Translations under genes and position numbers: made by a program
Shown: positions 63,871 through 64,000 of the stretch, in pieces
Position numbering within the stretch: position 1 is the first letter of the stretch
Layout: each line of letters starts with the position of its first letter
Notes under the pieces: model-generated
The model's input: only the letters and a program-made list of their open reading frames with translations
The model's database searches: none
What the model was told of the DNA's origin: nothing
Source of the DNA: Pirellulales bacterium
GTDB lineage: Bacteria > Planctomycetota > Planctomycetia > Pirellulales > Lacipirellulaceae
Reading direction: 5' to 3'
Assembly: GCA_028279215.1 (NCBI GenBank)
Contig: JANQOF010000028.1
Location: forward strand, 1-64,000
DNA: 64,000 bases

Positions 63871-64000
63871 TCAGTTCCTCTTATCCACATGTTCGACGAC
63901 TGCAGTGGGATCGGCCACATCAGATGGCCCGAATCGGCCTACAAGTGCACGGACCAACAACGGGAAGACGCCCAGTAGCGCAAATGCAGTCAGAATTCGA
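63871..64000 (-). CDS. Partial membrane protein (C-terminal end, TVP38/TMEM64-like)
   Basis: Only the last 43 or so codons are inside the window. They encode the end of a hydrophobic helix (LTAFALLGVFPLLVRALV) and a short polar tail. Genes for mercuric-reductase-like flavoproteins often follow TVP38/TMEM64 (VTT-domain) membrane protein genes, which this would fit. The family is inferred mainly from that association. Confidence 0.45.
   Translation of the reverse strand, partial: RILTAFALLGVFPLLVRALVGRFGPSDVADPTAVVEHVDKRN

Overview
The window looks like a chromosomal segment of a bacterium of the Planctomycetota, most likely Pirellulales or a relative. The grounds are indirect. A bacterial methanofuran-type C1 cofactor gene set is present, which few bacterial groups have. 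There are large secreted proteins with YTV-type and GDRP-type repeats, a formylglycine sulfatase, several Hanks-type kinases, and a mu-protocadherin-like Pro/Gly/Arg-rich surface protein. The Suf system is headed by a SufR-like regulator. No 16S gene is present to fix the taxonomy.

Region 1 (1-5.4 kb) holds two divergent genes with related metalloprotease domains. The right-hand one is a secreted four-part protein: EEP nuclease/phosphatase domain, astacin/matrixin-like zinc protease, YTV-type repeats and a DUF1353-like domain. The left-hand one is membrane-anchored, starts with a zinc ribbon, and carries a protease domain whose HExxH site has become LYFGH, so it is probably a pseudoprotease.

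Region 2 (about 5.7-12.5 kb) is an integrated, apparently decaying mobilisable element next to tRNA-Leu(CAA). It has a tyrosine integrase beside the tRNA 3' end, a MobF/TraA-type relaxase-helicase that has lost its catalytic N-terminus, an excisionase-like HTH gene, and a cassette of small genes that includes two paralogues.

Region 3 (12.7-24.6 kb) is an eight-gene minus-strand operon behind one strong promoter. It encodes a squalene-cyclase-like/HEAT protein, a membrane protein, an ExbB/TolQ channel with two ExbD/TolR subunits, a membrane-anchored PQQ-propeller protein, a peptide-binding-protein homologue and a secreted protein. It looks like an envelope energy-transduction machine.

Region 4 (24.6-33 kb) is another long minus-strand operon: sufR-nuoB-sufC-sufB-sufD-Rieske-sufT-mfnD-mfnF-mfnE. 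A perfect 9-bp inverted repeat overlaps the promoter in front of sufR. The last three genes overlap by ATGA and match the tyramine-glutamate ligase, aminomethylfuran condensation and aminomethylfuran-phosphate kinase steps of methanofuran-like cofactor synthesis.

Region 5 (33-64 kb) is mostly ordinary chromosome. It holds an NSS transporter with a MetS-like small subunit, a DusB-like enzyme, two protein kinases, a sulfatase/HAD/SnoaL/repeat-protein cluster, a pseudouridine synthase, Maf, an FGE-sulfatase-fold protein, a Gfo/Idh/MocA oxidoreductase, transketolase, a CPA2 antiporter, a NUDIX hydrolase, the ergothioneine pair egtB-egtD, and a mercuric-reductase-like flavoprotein followed by a truncated membrane-protein gene at the window edge.
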